Source of the DNA: Mallotus nudiflorus
Taxonomy: Eukaryota > Streptophyta > Magnoliopsida > Malpighiales > Euphorbiaceae
Assembly: GCA_947683625.1 (NCBI GenBank)
Contig: CANTUR010002246.1
Coordinates: 1-64,000, forward strand
Reading direction: 5' to 3'
Length of the DNA stretch: 64,000 bases
The translations under genes and the position numbers were made by a program. The notes below the pieces were generated by a model. It was not told the origin of the DNA. It made no database searches and saw only the letters and a program-made list of their open reading frames with translations. Positions 13,016 to 24,488 of the stretch are shown in pieces. Position 1 is the stretch's first letter, and every line of letters begins with the position of its first letter.

Positions 13016-14504
13016 AGGGCTCTAGAGAACACACTAACCACTGTCACAAAGACATGGCGTGGAGATGATGAGTTGCCACCCAGGGTAACAACTGAGACAA
13101 ATTGAAAAGGTGGTACTCAATTCCTTAAAAGAAAGTTAGCACCACAACCAGGAGATTCTGGATACAGAAGACCAACTTCTTTCAATCTTGTGTTCATTTA
13201 GAATTACTTTATGAATTATCATCTTATTCTCTATTTACATGCAATTTCATATAAACCCAAAACAATCAACTCCAAGGCAAACTAGTTATGAAATATACAA
13301 GTAAATAATGCATACAATAAATCACATAATCCTTAAGTTAGTCTAATCTACATGGATTTTAAATAAATGGGCTAAAGTCTACATATTTTAATATATAAGT
13401 GAACCTAAAGACCTAATTCCTTTTGATTTTAATTAAATGAACATAAGTCTACTAATTTTAATAAAAGTGGGCCTAATTCTACAAATTATGGAATATTTAA
13501 ATTAATGGGCCTAATTCTACATGTTTTAATTAAATAATGATCTTAAATCTACAAATTATGAAAGAAGGCTTAAATTAAGTGAGCTAAGTCTAAATTAATT
13601 AAACTAAATTAGGTGGGCCTATGTCTAATTAACTAAATGGGTCTAAGGATATTTGTAATCTAAAATCTAATTAATTATGGACCTAAAAATATATTTTAAT
13701 TAATTAAACGTAATTAATTATTAAGTGAGATGGGCTAAAGTAAACAAATCAAGATCTAAAGTGGGCTTAAGGCCCAAAACACACAAAAATAATAAATAAA
13801 ACCTAAAAACAACTAAAAACATAAAAGAAACAATTAAATAAGATCAAACATATAATTATATTAATCCTTACTAAAACCCTAATTTTTATTAACATGCAAC
13901 CTAACTTAATCTACTTCCTCTATTGATTTTAAATGATTCCCAAATCAAAACCTAATTTTACTAACCGATTCAATCAAAATAAACATGCAACCACACACAT
14001 AATTTTATTACTCCCACTATCGGAGCTATTACATTAGTTCTTAAAGCAATTAATAAAATAACAATAAAGAATAAAATAAAAATAAAAATAAAGACAATAA
14101 AAATAAAAATAAAACCCTAGAAACTAAGTCTCTACAGGGCTTTGTTCATAGTCTTCTGTAGACTTCTAATGAAATTCATCTCCCTCACATGATCACCATG
14201 CGTTTTCCTTCATAATCATCACAAAACATAAAATAAAATAATTGAAAAAATAAATAAATAAAAGAAGAATAGAAGAATATGATATGCTTATGGATGATTT
14301 AGGGTGCTTCTCATATTTGTGATTCACCGTTCTTGATAAATCTTCAAATCTTTTTCTTCAAAAATTCTTCACGAGTCTTGATTTAATTGTTAAAAAAAAA
14401 AATTTATAAAACATTCAAGGAAAAATCACGTCTTCCTTCCTCTCTTCTCTTCCTCTCTCCTTTTTCCTACGGTCTTTTTCTTTTTCTCCCTCTCTCCTAT
14501 TTTC

Positions 14505-14512
14505 TTTTTATA
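14505..14512 (-). promoter_or_regulatory. TATA box of the minus-strand LTR
   Basis: TATAAAAA on the minus strand is followed by a long purine-rich GAGAGAGG leader, the usual arrangement of a plant LTR promoter and transcript start. Confidence 0.5.
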
Positions 14513-14702
14513 GTGGAACTAGGAAGCCTAACCCTAATCCTAATGTGATTCTCATTCCTAAAGTGTATTTAGGAATTTTAAACTAATTAGGATTGAATTA
14601 ATTAGGAAGTTTAAACCAATTAGGATTGAATTAATTAGGAAATTTAAACCACTTAAAACACTAAATTGAAAGTAATTAGAAATAGGAAAAATGGAAGAAT
14701 TC

Positions 14703-14800
14703 AATTCCGACCGGGATTGTGCAATTCCGATCGAAATTGTACAATCCCAATAAGAATTATTGTAATTCCGATGGGAATTACAAAATTCTGGTCGGAATTA
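14703..14800. repeat. Short tandem palindromes, unit about 20 bp
   Basis: Five or so imperfect palindromes of the form AATTCCGAYCGGAATT are spaced about 20 bp apart. The corresponding place in the plus-strand copy (62,617-62,679) has a similar array with the palindrome AATGCCGATCGGCATT. The position is conserved while the sequence has changed. Confidence 0.8.
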
Positions 14801-15031
14801 TGGAATTCCAACTTGCACTTTTTTTTAACATTTAATACAAAAAGGCCCCCGGAGAAATTTAAATTTTACAATTAGGTCCTAAAAAGAACTTTGCGATTTA
14901 GTCACTGAAAACATTAAATTCTTCCTTTAAAAGCCCTTAGAATTTTTTGAAGATTAAGTATCGAAGATATTTTCATTATTGGATTCCTTTGCTACATCCA
15001 TAACATGTCATCCCGAAATTGGATGTCTACA

Positions 15032-15051
15032 CCAGGCCTGTCGGACCTGTC
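15032..15051 (+). mobile_element. Left remnant of an outer Tekay LTR
   Basis: Twenty bases match the CCAGGCCCGTCGGACCTGTC block of the Tekay LTR (compare 9,622-9,642). They sit between the minus-strand LTR block and the solo LTR at 15,052. The rest of this LTR continues at 18,319, proving that the solo LTR is nested in it. Confidence 0.85.
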
Positions 15052-18000
15052 TGTAATATCCCGTGTTTTTAAATATTTTAATATTGTATCGGGATATGCA
15101 GTGTTAATAAATTTGTAAATAATTATGATATTTTTACGAGTTGATATGTATTTAAAACTTATTTTAATTATTGTATATTATTTTAAGTGCTTTACGTAAA
15201 ATTTTCCCGAGAATACTATTTTTGAGGAAATTTTCACGTAAATTATTTATTATTAATTATATTAAATAGATTTCCGGATTTGCATGAGCTCATATATATT
15301 TTTAAAGTACTAAATAACGTATATATGTGTATTTATTTATTTAATTAGGGTTTAATTAATTACCGTAATATTTTATTATTTATTAATTAGTTTTAATATT
15401 ATTTAATTATTTTTAGTGTATAAATTATTAAAAATATTAAATTATATGTGTGTGGTGTATATTTAATGTGTGTGATTTTATATTTTTTTAATATGTAGTG
15501 TAAAGTATATATATATATACATATATATTTAATATTAAAACAAAAAATAAAGTTTGAGTTATTTACCATTGTGCCACTCGAAGCTCCCAAACTCCCGATC
15601 ACCTCCCTCACCAATTCCAATCACTGCCAAGCTTTTCCCTTGCTGTCGGTGTGCCTCCTGGTGTGCCACCTCCTTCCTCCAGCCATTTCGCCTCCTGCAG
15701 AGCCCTTTTCTGGCGTCGGGAAGCTCATTTTGGCCGGAGAAGCCGAATTCTTTCTCACCGTCGTTCACGAAGATTCTGGCCACTATTTTTGAAACCGTCA
15801 GTCTCTTTCTTCTCCTTGAGCTCCGGTGAGTGTGATTCCAAGCTTTGTCTCACTTAAAATGGTATTGATTTGCTTAGGTTTCGATTTTGGTAATTCGGCC
15901 ATTTTAGGGTTCTTAATTTTTTTGAACTTCGAATTGATTGATTCATGAAAAATTCCTTCACAAATGTTGTTCCCTTAGATTAATATACATGTGTGAATTT
16001 TTCTATAATTTTTGGAGATTATTTTGATTTTTGGGTATTTTTGAATATTCTATTATTATTTTCTAATTTTTGAAATTTAATTAAATAAATTATGAAATTG
16101 TGTTTTATGATAAATATAGGTGTTGAAATGAATTATATAAATTTATTTGGAATTTTTATGAATTTCTATGTATTTATTTTGAATTTATTTAGGTTTATGT
16201 AATTTTGGAAAATTAGGTTAATGGTGTTTTTAATTGAGATTAATTAGTTAATTGAGTTTAATTGTTTATATTATTGATAAATATGTTGATAAAATTAATT
16301 TTATGCAATTATATTATTTTTGGTGAATTTTTTGAGTAATTTTAGTATATTTATATATATAGGGGTATTTTGGTAATTTTACCCTAAATTGACTAAAAAT
16401 GTAATTAAATTGGTTTTAATAATTATTTAAGGTATAAAAATAATTTCTACAAATTATTTAGTATTTTGAATTCATTAAAACTATTTTTCGTGAATTATTT
16501 TCAAATTATATATATAATATACGATTTTTCTAATAAAATGAGTTTTTATCAGTTTTTACTATGTTTTAAGATTAATTATGTAATTGCTACTTATTAAATG
16601 TATTTCTATGATATAAGGGTATTTTTGGTATTTTTATATTATTTTGTGAATTGTGGACCCCAGTCGATAGATTGTAGTTTGGAGTCCGACCGAAGGGTTG
16701 TGGATGTGTTTCTGTGTTTGTTGTTCAAAGTGTGTTTCTTTGCAGGGCCGGCTCTACTCTTTGAGTAGAGAGATGTCCATTTTACAGGGGAGGTTCTACC
16801 GAATTTTTGGTAGAATTCTAGTAAAACGTGATGTCCGGTCGAACCCTAATTCTGATTCTGTGTCCAATATTCTAGATTGAGTTTTTAGGATTTTCTGTTA
16901 GGTTTATTCTAATGTCTATTATTTATTATTTGTTTAGTTGCACCGAGACCGAGGGCTAGTGGACCAGGCCCGTTGGACCCATCTCGAAGAGCGCACTAAG
17001 TGTGAGTTACTATTTTATATATATGTGCTCTAGGGTGCATTATTTTAGAAACATATGTTTTATTTTGATAAAATATGCATAAATGGTTTAAATATTACTT
17101 AAGTTTATTTTAGTTTATTTTTGGTTTATTTTCTGTATATTTTAAACTATATGCATGTCTTATTAATGAATTATGCTTAAAATGTTTTTGAAATATATTT
17201 CTAGCTTATTTTGTAATTATATTGGATTTCTTTTACGTATATACACTCGAAATATACCTGGTTTACTTTTGATATATTTCTAGTATATATATGGTTATTG
17301 TTGCTATTATATTTAAATTCATGCATCATTTACTTTTATGAATGTATGCTTTATATTTCAATGAAGGATATCAATAGAACGTGCTACCTAGTGGGCAGCA
17401 CTAGGACCGAGTACGTACCAGTATGCTTATAGCATTTAGGCTATATTACTAACCAGTTTGAGGATATTGATTGGAATTGATTTATCTGATGTGTGATGTG
17501 AATTGGGAGTGTGATTGCTGGAGCTCGGTTGACCAAGTGTCTCGGGGCCAATCACACCGACAGTCAAACTGCTGGAGCTCGATTGATTTAGTGTCTCGGG
17601 GCCAGTCTACTGTCCAAATGGATCAAGTGATTATATATTGGAATAAGTGTGCCTGTGTGGCTAGAGTGTTGTCTAACATTGTTTTGAGGTTGTGATATTC
17701 TAGGGTTCTATTTGATCCTTCATAAACTGTGATTTTCAATAAAAATATATAAAATGATTTTATTGCATCTATATGTAATTGCTTGTCTATATACATATTA
17801 TATATATACTTTTGATTGTGTGCATTGACATTTAGTATGCATGTATATATATTATAGTAATTCAATCAGTGAGGTCTGACTCCCCTTTGTTGACCATTTT
17901 TCAGGAGAGTCTTCTTCCTTAGACCTCAGTAGCAGGCCTGTACGCCGGATTTCTTCCGCCCCGGCTTCTTTATGTAAACTGCTTATCTGAGTCTTGAGTT

Positions 18001-18318
18001 TTATTTTATAATCTAGACACTACAGTAGTTGTAGATAAATTATTGGTTTTATGTATTATATTTGTGTGAGCTATGTATTTTAAGAATTTGAACTGAAACT
18101 TATATTAAAGGATTTATTTATATATGAGATGAGAATTCGATTTAATTTCGTTTAATGGAAATATTATTTTGATATTTATGATTTTATTTTCGCTGCATTA
18201 AGGGTTGTTGTTATTATTATTGCATGTTTATTTTATTTTTAGGCTTGCTACGGGTTCCAGATTCGAAATAATTCCCGTTCCCTAGCGCCGGTCATGGCCC
18301 CTGTTTTGGGTCGTGACA
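15052..18318 (+). mobile_element. Solo Tekay-type LTR with CTGTC target duplication
   Basis: This is a complete LTR of 3,267 bp from TGTAATATCCCG to GGGTCGTGACA, flanked by CTGTC at 15,047-15,051 and 18,319-18,323. No internal region is present, so it is a product of LTR-LTR recombination after a real insertion. It carries a GC-rich island (15,570-15,830) with GTGAGTGTG after it, an acceptor-like TTTCTTTGCAG (about 16,745), hairpins at about 16,750-16,830, the double hairpin at 17,509-17,616 and the GAGGTCTGA hairpin near 17,870. It differs from the intact element's LTR at many sites and lacks the pyrimidine expansion of the 3,242 and 7,715 copies, so it belongs to a different subfamily. Confidence 0.95.
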
Positions 18319-19639
18319 CTGTCTCAAAGAGCGCACAACTGTAAGTTATTATGATATATATGCATTGCTTTAGGTTGCATGTTTTAGAAATTATATGTTT
18401 TAAATGTAAATTTTACATAATTGCTTTACTATATGCTTAGGTATATTTTTGGTATATTTAAAAATAAACACATGTTTTCTTTATGATTTATTTTCAAATT
18501 ATGTTAAGTATATTACTGGTTGATTTTGATTATATTACATGATTCAATTGAATTTATTATACATATATATACCTGAAATATACTTAGTTTATTTTAGGTA
18601 TATTTCTGGTATATATATGGTTTATTTATTTATTTTAAATATCATTATGCATTATTTATTTTTCTAAATGTATGTTTTAATATAAATGAAGGATATCGAT
18701 AGAACGTGCTTCCTAGTGGGCAGTATTAGGACCGTGTACGTACCAGTGCGATATATTAGAGCTAAGTGAAAATTAATTGTGGTGATTATGATTGATTGAT
18801 ATTTATTTGATTGAGATTAATGTGATTGAAAGTGTGATTATTGGAGCTCAGTTGACCAAATGTCTCGGGGCCAATCACACTGACAGTCAGACTGCTGGAG
18901 CTCGATCGACTTAGTGTCTCGGGGCTAGTCTACTGTCCATATGGAATAAGTGACTTTACTTGGAATTAAGTGAGCCTATATGGCTAAAGTACTTTGTATT
19001 GGTATTGAGGTTACAATCATTTAGGGTTCTATTTGATACTTCACAACTGATGATTTTCAATATTATTATAAAAATGATTTTCTTTGCATCTGCGTGTATT
19101 TGCCTGTATATATATTTATTATATATACTTTTAAGTGTCTGCATTTGACATTTAGCTATGCGTGTATATATATTATAATAATTCACTCAGTGAGGTCTGA
19201 CTCCCCTCCGTTGATGTTTTTACAGGAGAGTCCTCTTCTTCAGACCTCAGCAGTAGACCTGTCCATCGGATTTCTTTCGCTCTGGCTTTATTATGTAAAT
19301 CACTTGAGTTTTATTTTGTACTCTAGACACTGCAGTAGTAGTTGTATTTGATTCTATCGAAAGTTGTTTCTGATTTATGCATGTACGAGATTTTAATTCA
19401 GAGTGTTTCTCTGAAGATGTGTATTAAAAGATTTCATTTATGATATACGATGTGATTTTATGTTATTAAAGGAAGTTGAGAATTTATTTTATTATTTGAG
19501 ATTTAATTTTCGCTGAATAAATATTTATTTTATTTTATTTTATTGCATGCTTTTCTTTTAAGGCTTGCTACGGGTTCCGGATTCGAAAGAATTCCCATTC
19601 CCTAGCGCCGGTCATGGTCCCCTGTTTTGGGTCGTGACA
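18319..19639 (+). mobile_element. Right part of the outer Tekay LTR
   Basis: Starting with the CTGTC duplication, this continues the interrupted outer LTR from the TCTCAAAGAGCGCAC block through a GTAAGTTA donor-like site, the double hairpin (18,834-18,940), the GAGGTCTGA hairpin with TTTTTACAG in its loop (about 19,190-19,250) and the terminus GGGTCGTGACA. It is more diverged than the solo LTR inside it, consistent with being older. Confidence 0.9.
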
Positions 19640-20019
19640 TTAACCTAATTAAAATAGGAAAAATACTTTCAATTAAATTAGAATTATATCTTAGTTAATT
19701 TAATTTTTATTAGAGATAATATATAAGTTAACCTAATTAAAATAAGAAATACACTTTCAATCAAATTAAAATTAAATTTTAATTAATTTAATTTTAATTT
19801 TATTAGTAAATGACTAAATTATCTAATTATTATATAATAATTAGTGAAGATTTTTTCATAATTTTACCTATAAAAAAATAAAATTACCTTTGTAAATAAA
19901 ACAATGAACATTTAATAATGCAACAATTGACTTCTCTTCATTATTTCTAACCAATTCTTCAATAGTTTCTCCTTCATTTTCAGTTAGATCATCGCATAAA
20001 ACTAATTCCAATTTTTGTA

Positions 20020-20052
<33 letters not shown>
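19640..20052. repeat. AT-rich spacer with an 88-bp direct repeat and a microsatellite
   Basis: A sequence beginning TTAACCTAATTAAAATA at 19,640 recurs at 19,728, giving two diverged tandem units of about 88 bp. The segment ends in an (AC)n(AT)n microsatellite at 20,021-20,052. It lies between the end of a Tekay LTR and the pararetrovirus remnant. Apart from the short open frame listed separately, I see nothing recognisable in it. Confidence 0.7.
19868..20020 (-). other. Short open frame of unknown origin
   Basis: On the minus strand an open frame of about 50 codons runs from the microsatellite to a TAG at 19,868-19,870. Its composition looks coding (acidic, with phrases such as DDLTENEGETIEELVRNN) amid AT-rich noncoding DNA. 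It has no ATG at its upstream end, and an AAAG/GTAATTTT donor-like site lies near its end. It could be the start of the next EPRV ORF, since it lies downstream of the promoter-like and PBS-like sites on this strand, or a stray exon. I do not recognise the product. Confidence 0.25.
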
Positions 20053-20071
20053 GCTTTAGTCTTATTGAGAG

Positions 20072-20083
20072 GCTGTGATACTA
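20072..20083 (-). other. Possible primer-binding site of the EPRV
   Basis: TAGTATCACAGC on the minus strand matches 10 of 12 bases of the initiator tRNA-Met primer site TGGTATCAGAGC used by caulimovirids. It lies about 460 bases downstream of the TATA-like site on the same strand. Two mismatches keep this tentative. Confidence 0.3.
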
Positions 20084-20540
20084 GTAATGTCCAAGATCAA
20101 GGGGTGTATTGTTCACGATTATGATTGCAAAGATGATAATGAAAATCATTTGTACTGGTCGCACGCTCTTAGTCATAGGCTAGACACAGAGGTTACCGGG
20201 CCAAATGTAACAATAATTTCATAGAGTTTTTTATGTGCAGGATCCTAATTTCTTAGGCAAGCAAATAGCATACGTTCTGTTACTTAGAATGCAGATTCAA
20301 AATTAAATAAATCTTTAAAAATAAACTTTAAAGAGCAGGAGATAAAACTTACGAAGAAGATATCACTTTATTTCCATGTAAAGGAGAAATAAAAGTTCTA
20401 TATCCAAAGTAGTAAAGGAAAAACAAAAAATATAATTTTTTTACAGAGATACAACTTAGATTTTTTAGAAAAGGAGATAACTATATCTTTCTCTAAAATT
20501 CTATTTTCTAAATTGTGTTCTGCGGATTGAAGGAGAAAGG

Positions 20541-20556
20541 GCTCTAATATATAGAG
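20541..20556 (-). promoter_or_regulatory. TATA-like site, possible EPRV pregenomic promoter
   Basis: The minus strand has CTCTATATATTAGAGC followed by a pyrimidine-rich CCCTTTCTCCTTC segment. It lies in the noncoding region downstream of the last EPRV ORF, where the pregenomic RNA promoter of caulimovirids sits. There is no direct evidence of activity. Confidence 0.35.
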
Positions 20557-20839
20557 CTAAAAGAGACAACTATGGATGGAATTGCAGAAGCACGGGTGAA
20601 TTATTGGGAAGCAAAAGACCATAGTAGTGGCAAGAGGGGTAGGTTTTCCATCATGTCTACCTTTAACTTTAGTTGGTATCTGTCTGCCAATAACTTTCTT
20701 TATTTTATTTTTCTGTCAGATTTATATTTATTTTGTGTAGAGATAACCCTACCAGGTCTTAGAAGTGGAATGTGGGTCCCCATCCTTATGGAGGGATGGA
20801 ATCTAGTGGGATGTAAACTAAGGGGAGTATAATATTTGA

Positions 20840-22235
20840 AAAAATAGTTAAATTTTCTTGAAGGTTGTCCAAGAAGGTCCCACTCTTAAGGAAGGAAAGT
20901 TCCTGGAAAAGACAAATATTTATCATAATATTTTTTTACAATACCTTAACTTTTACCTAGGCCGTCTTGAAAAGGATTTTCAACCCTCAGGCCAAAATAT
21001 TTACATATTTAAGATGTATACAAAGCTAAGGCTTATAAGCCTTTGGGCTTTATAGAACAAAATATTCCAAAACAGTCATCTTCATTATCACTACCCAATT
21101 TAACTAAGGGTTATGATCCTGTTGAAGTGTTGGAATTTGTTGAAGAAGATGCATTGGATTGTATTAGCTACTTCATGATGTTAAAATATTCTTCTTCAGT
21201 TTTTGCAGCTGCAAGGAGGGCATCGACATGTGACTTTTGAGCAAGAAAACTAGATTATGCTTGGAATTAAGGTCGAGAGGGTCCAAGAAATCCATGCTGT
21301 TGAAGCTAGGCAGATACGATGAATTTTGAGATTTTTTGTGAAATTTTGTATGAGTTCCACCATTTTACTTTAAATTTTCTTTGGAGCACAATATTATTAT
21401 TATTATTATAGAAATCAAGATACCATTATGAGACCTAAGGAATAAAGAACTTTATACAATTTAGGCATATAAGGGTGAATTTTTTTCTCAAGGTAAGAAG
21501 GTTTATAATAGGTGCAAAAAAGGTCAAAACTCTGGTGAATATCAGGAGGAAGGATATCAGGGATAGATCCATAGTTATTCCACCATCTAGAAAACCATGT
21601 AGGGAATTTGGATATATCAGCATGATCATTGAGGAAAAATAACCAAGTATGGGTGTTGTAATGGTTTTGGATAAAAAAAGAATTAAACCATGCTCGTTCA
21701 TAGTCCCAGTAGGAAAATGAGTGGCAAAAGTCTAATTTTGATTTGAAATTTATAGGGAAGGATTTAGTCCTAAAGAGTTCTTATCCCTATTCGGAAGGAT
21801 GGATAACTTTAAGAATCTTGCAGGTGGAGTAAGAAGGTTTTGTATATCCTTTATGAATAAGTGTTTAAATTCTGTAGAACTAGTGTATTCCAAAATAGTT
21901 TGATAAAATTCTTAGGGCCCTAAGGTTTAAAAAATCAATTTTATGGAAAATGATTTTGCATTGTAAGAAAAGGGTCTTTATGATAAAATCCATCCTCGAT
22001 TATCAAAATATTTTAGATGGAGTTCTTTATAAAAAAAATCAAAAGTTTTGGATTGAGAATAGATAATTTGTGAACTATTTAGAGTACTCACAACCTTTAA
22101 ATCATCTTGAGAAAGGGTTTTTTGAGAATAAGATTCTCCTTTCTCTAGTTTTGAAATTATTTTAAGAGCCAAATATAGAATAATTTTATCTAAAGGAGCG
22201 ATATGATGCATAATCTTTGGAGGTTTGAGTTTTTC
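20840..22235 (-). pseudogene. Degraded EPRV ORF downstream of RNase H
   Basis: Several minus-strand open segments with coding-like composition lie here, 21,978-22,211 and 21,435-21,701 being the longest. A further segment near 21,060-21,240 (with LKSHVDALLAAAKTEEEYF) ends in an acidic, serine-rich tail. Stops and frameshifts separate them. Their position between RNase H and the promoter-like region suggests a second viral ORF or the C-terminal part of the polyprotein. I recognise no conserved enzymatic motif. Confidence 0.45.
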
Positions 22236-22559
22236 TTGGATTGCTTTAAGAAGTTCAGGGGTTTGGGTGATAGAATCAATCTATTTCTGGATTTGAATGG
22301 CTTTATTAGTGTCATTTTTTTTATTTTTGGTTAACAATATCAAACTAAGATTTTATAGGCTTTATGGCAGAAAGAGGAGGATTAAGGATTTTATCTATAT
22401 CTTTGCCTTTCTTTTTTCAAGGCATCTTTATCTGCTTTGTAAAAATTCTCTAGTCAGAAAATATGATAAATACTTTGTATCACCTTTAATAAATTCTATA
22501 TAAAAATCAAAGATACTTAAAATAGCTTTCCATCTAGCAAAGATTTGTTTTAATGCAAT

Positions 22560-23700
22560 ATTTTGACATCTTTTTGTAAAACTTATTTAGTAGATTTACA
22601 ATCAATGCAAAGTAAAAACTTTTGGTTTAGCAAATCAGATTGAAACTTTGATATGCATAAAAAAATGGAGAGGACTTCCTTTTTAATAGTGGAGTAGTTT
22701 CTCTGTGTATCATTCTAGTAACCTAAAGTGTACTTAACTACTACTTCTTTCCTATTAGAAACTTATTTTAGTATCCCACCATATCCTAGGTCACTAGCAT
22801 TAGTCTCAACTATTTTAGGAAGACTAGGATTAACTAGGTGAAGGTAAGGGATTTCAAGGATGTGTTCTTTTATCTATTACACAACTTTAGTATATTCATC
22901 AGTCCAAGGAACTAAGTTCTTTTTAAACCTATTATGCAAAGGTTTGGCAATCCTATTTATATTAGGACAGAAATCTAAAACATAATTTAGACTTCCTAAG
23001 AACCTTAGTAATTGAAATTTATCAATAATTTTATTAGGGAACTTGCTACCAAATTCTAGAGACCTTTCAATAGGAATGATGGTACCACAACAGATATAAT
23101 GTCCTAAGAATTTGACTTTGGCTTGGAAAAGAGATACTTTCTTGGCAGAAACAACAAGTCTATTAGCCTTAACAATATAGAGAAAAGTATTTAAATGTTT
23201 AAAATATTGTTCAATGGTGTTTGAAAAAATAAGCATGTCATTTATATAAACAATACAAAATTCTAAGTAAGGATTGAAAATATTATTCATTATCCTTTGG
23301 AATTTTGATAATGCATTTTTCAAACCAAATGGGATGACATTCCATTTATATTGTCCAAAAGGGAAAGTGAAAAACTATTTTATATTGATGCTCTTTATCA
23401 ATTTATAGTTGCCAAAATCCTAATTTCATGTTAAATTTTAAAAATACAAATGCAGAATGAAGTTTTTGTAAAAGATCTTTTTCATTTGGAATTGGATACT
23501 TGATCCATTTTAAAGCTTTATTCAAAGGTTTATAATTAATTATGAATCTGGGAGTGCCTCTCTCTATTTTTGAAACTTTATTGACATAGAAAGCTACACA
23601 ACTCCATAAAGACCTAGATTTTTCCTTTGGATTTAAGATCTTGGATTTTTTCCTTACAATGTTGTTCCAGTTCAGCATTCATTTGAATTGGTCTAGATTT
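22560..23700 (-). pseudogene. EPRV reverse transcriptase and RNase H, broken
   Basis: Minus-strand segments 23,403-23,678 (fingers region, with RFIINYKPLNKAL) and 22,877-23,323 (palm and connection) make up the RT. The catalytic box reads YIND, with the first aspartate changed to asparagine at 23,240-23,242. RNase H follows at about 22,560-22,870, where the first catalytic aspartate block reads ETNASDLGYGG, again Asp to Asn. Both changes are G-to-A on the coding strand. Stops and frameshifts separate the parts. The related EPRV protease and coat protein are at 35,236-35,621 and 48,855-51,164. Confidence 0.85.
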
Positions 23701-23717
23701 GGTAGGAATATCTCTCT

Positions 23718-23722
23718 CATTA
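23718..23722. repeat. Left target duplication CATTA
   Basis: CATTA here and at 35,231-35,235 flank the 11.5-kb Tekay element exactly, marking one insertion event into the EPRV. Confidence 0.95.
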
Positions 23723-24488
23723 TGTAATATCCCGTGTTTTTAAAAATATTTTTACACTGTACCGGGATATGCAGTGTCAATAATTTCTGTATATTATATG
23801 ATATTTTTACGAGTTAATATGTATTTTAAACTTATTTTAATTACGGTATATTATTTTCAGTGTTTTACGTAAAATTTTCCCGGGACTTGCATTTTCGGGG
23901 AAATTTTCACGTAAACAATGTATTATTAATTATTTTAAATGTATTTACGGACTTGCATGAACTCATACATATTTTTAAGTTATTAAATAAAGTCTGTGTG
24001 TGTATATTTATTTAATTAGGGTTTATTATTACCCTAATATTTTATTAAGTATTTAATTGTTTTATTGTTATTTAATTAATTTTATTTAGTATAAATTATT
24101 AAAATATTAAATTTTATGTGTGTGGTGTATATTTGATGTGCGTAATTTAATATTATTTTAATATATAGTATAAAGTATATATATATACATATATTTGTCA
24201 AATTACAAAAAGAATTGGAAAATTACAAAACTGCCCCCCGATTATCCCTTTCTTCTCCGACCGCTCCCTTCACCGTCCGGGCGTCTGTCACGTCGTTCTT
24301 TCACCGTGGGTGTGCCATCCGGTGTGCCACCATCTTCCCCGACCAATTTCACCGCCTGAGGAGGCCGTTTCCAGCGTCTGGAGATCGATTTTGGCCGGAG
24401 AAGCCGAAAATCGATCCACCGTCGATCACTGCCGATTCTGGCCACCGTTTTCGACACCCGCCGGTCTCTTTCTTCTCCTTGAGCTCCG

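Larger units (their letters stand above)
13016..15031 (-). mobile_element. Minus-strand LTR-like block, Tat/Ogre-like family
   Basis: Read on the minus strand it begins TGTAGACATCC, followed by ATTTCGGGATG at 15,010-15,020. It then has a palindromic repeat block, a TATAAAAA box, a purine-rich leader, an AATAGCTCCGATAGTGGG-like block (about 14,030) and a long stretch rich in GGGCCTAA phrases. The same series of blocks in the same order occurs on the plus strand from 62,423, so both are copies of one LTR family. Near the far end (13,061-13,078, minus) is TGGCAACTCATCATCTCC, which resembles the tRNA-Arg-type primer sites of Tat/Ogre elements. That makes 13,016-13,080 possible internal sequence. 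No coding region was found. Family assignment is tentative and the exact left boundary is uncertain. Confidence 0.6.
20053..23717 (-). mobile_element. Endogenous pararetrovirus (Caulimoviridae), 3' half, minus strand
   Basis: Reading right to left, this holds RT, RNase H, a further degraded ORF and a promoter-like noncoding region. Protein features are of the caulimovirid type (the FLGSLNYVLDF and KPLHNRFKKN blocks after the RT). The right edge at 23,717 abuts the CATTA duplication of the inserted Tekay element, and the EPRV resumes at 35,236. A separate ORF after RNase H is reminiscent of florendoviruses, but genus cannot be fixed by eye. Every reading frame is broken. Confidence 0.8.

Noticed and set aside
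13011..15036. Target duplication around the minus-strand Tat/Ogre-like block
   Set aside because: The flanks TGACA and CCAGG do not match. The block is probably truncated or its neighbours rearranged, so no duplication is claimed.
20572..20832. 86-codon plus-strand frame in the EPRV noncoding region
   Set aside because: It overlaps the promoter-like region on the opposite strand, has no motif, and its composition is not persuasive as a gene.
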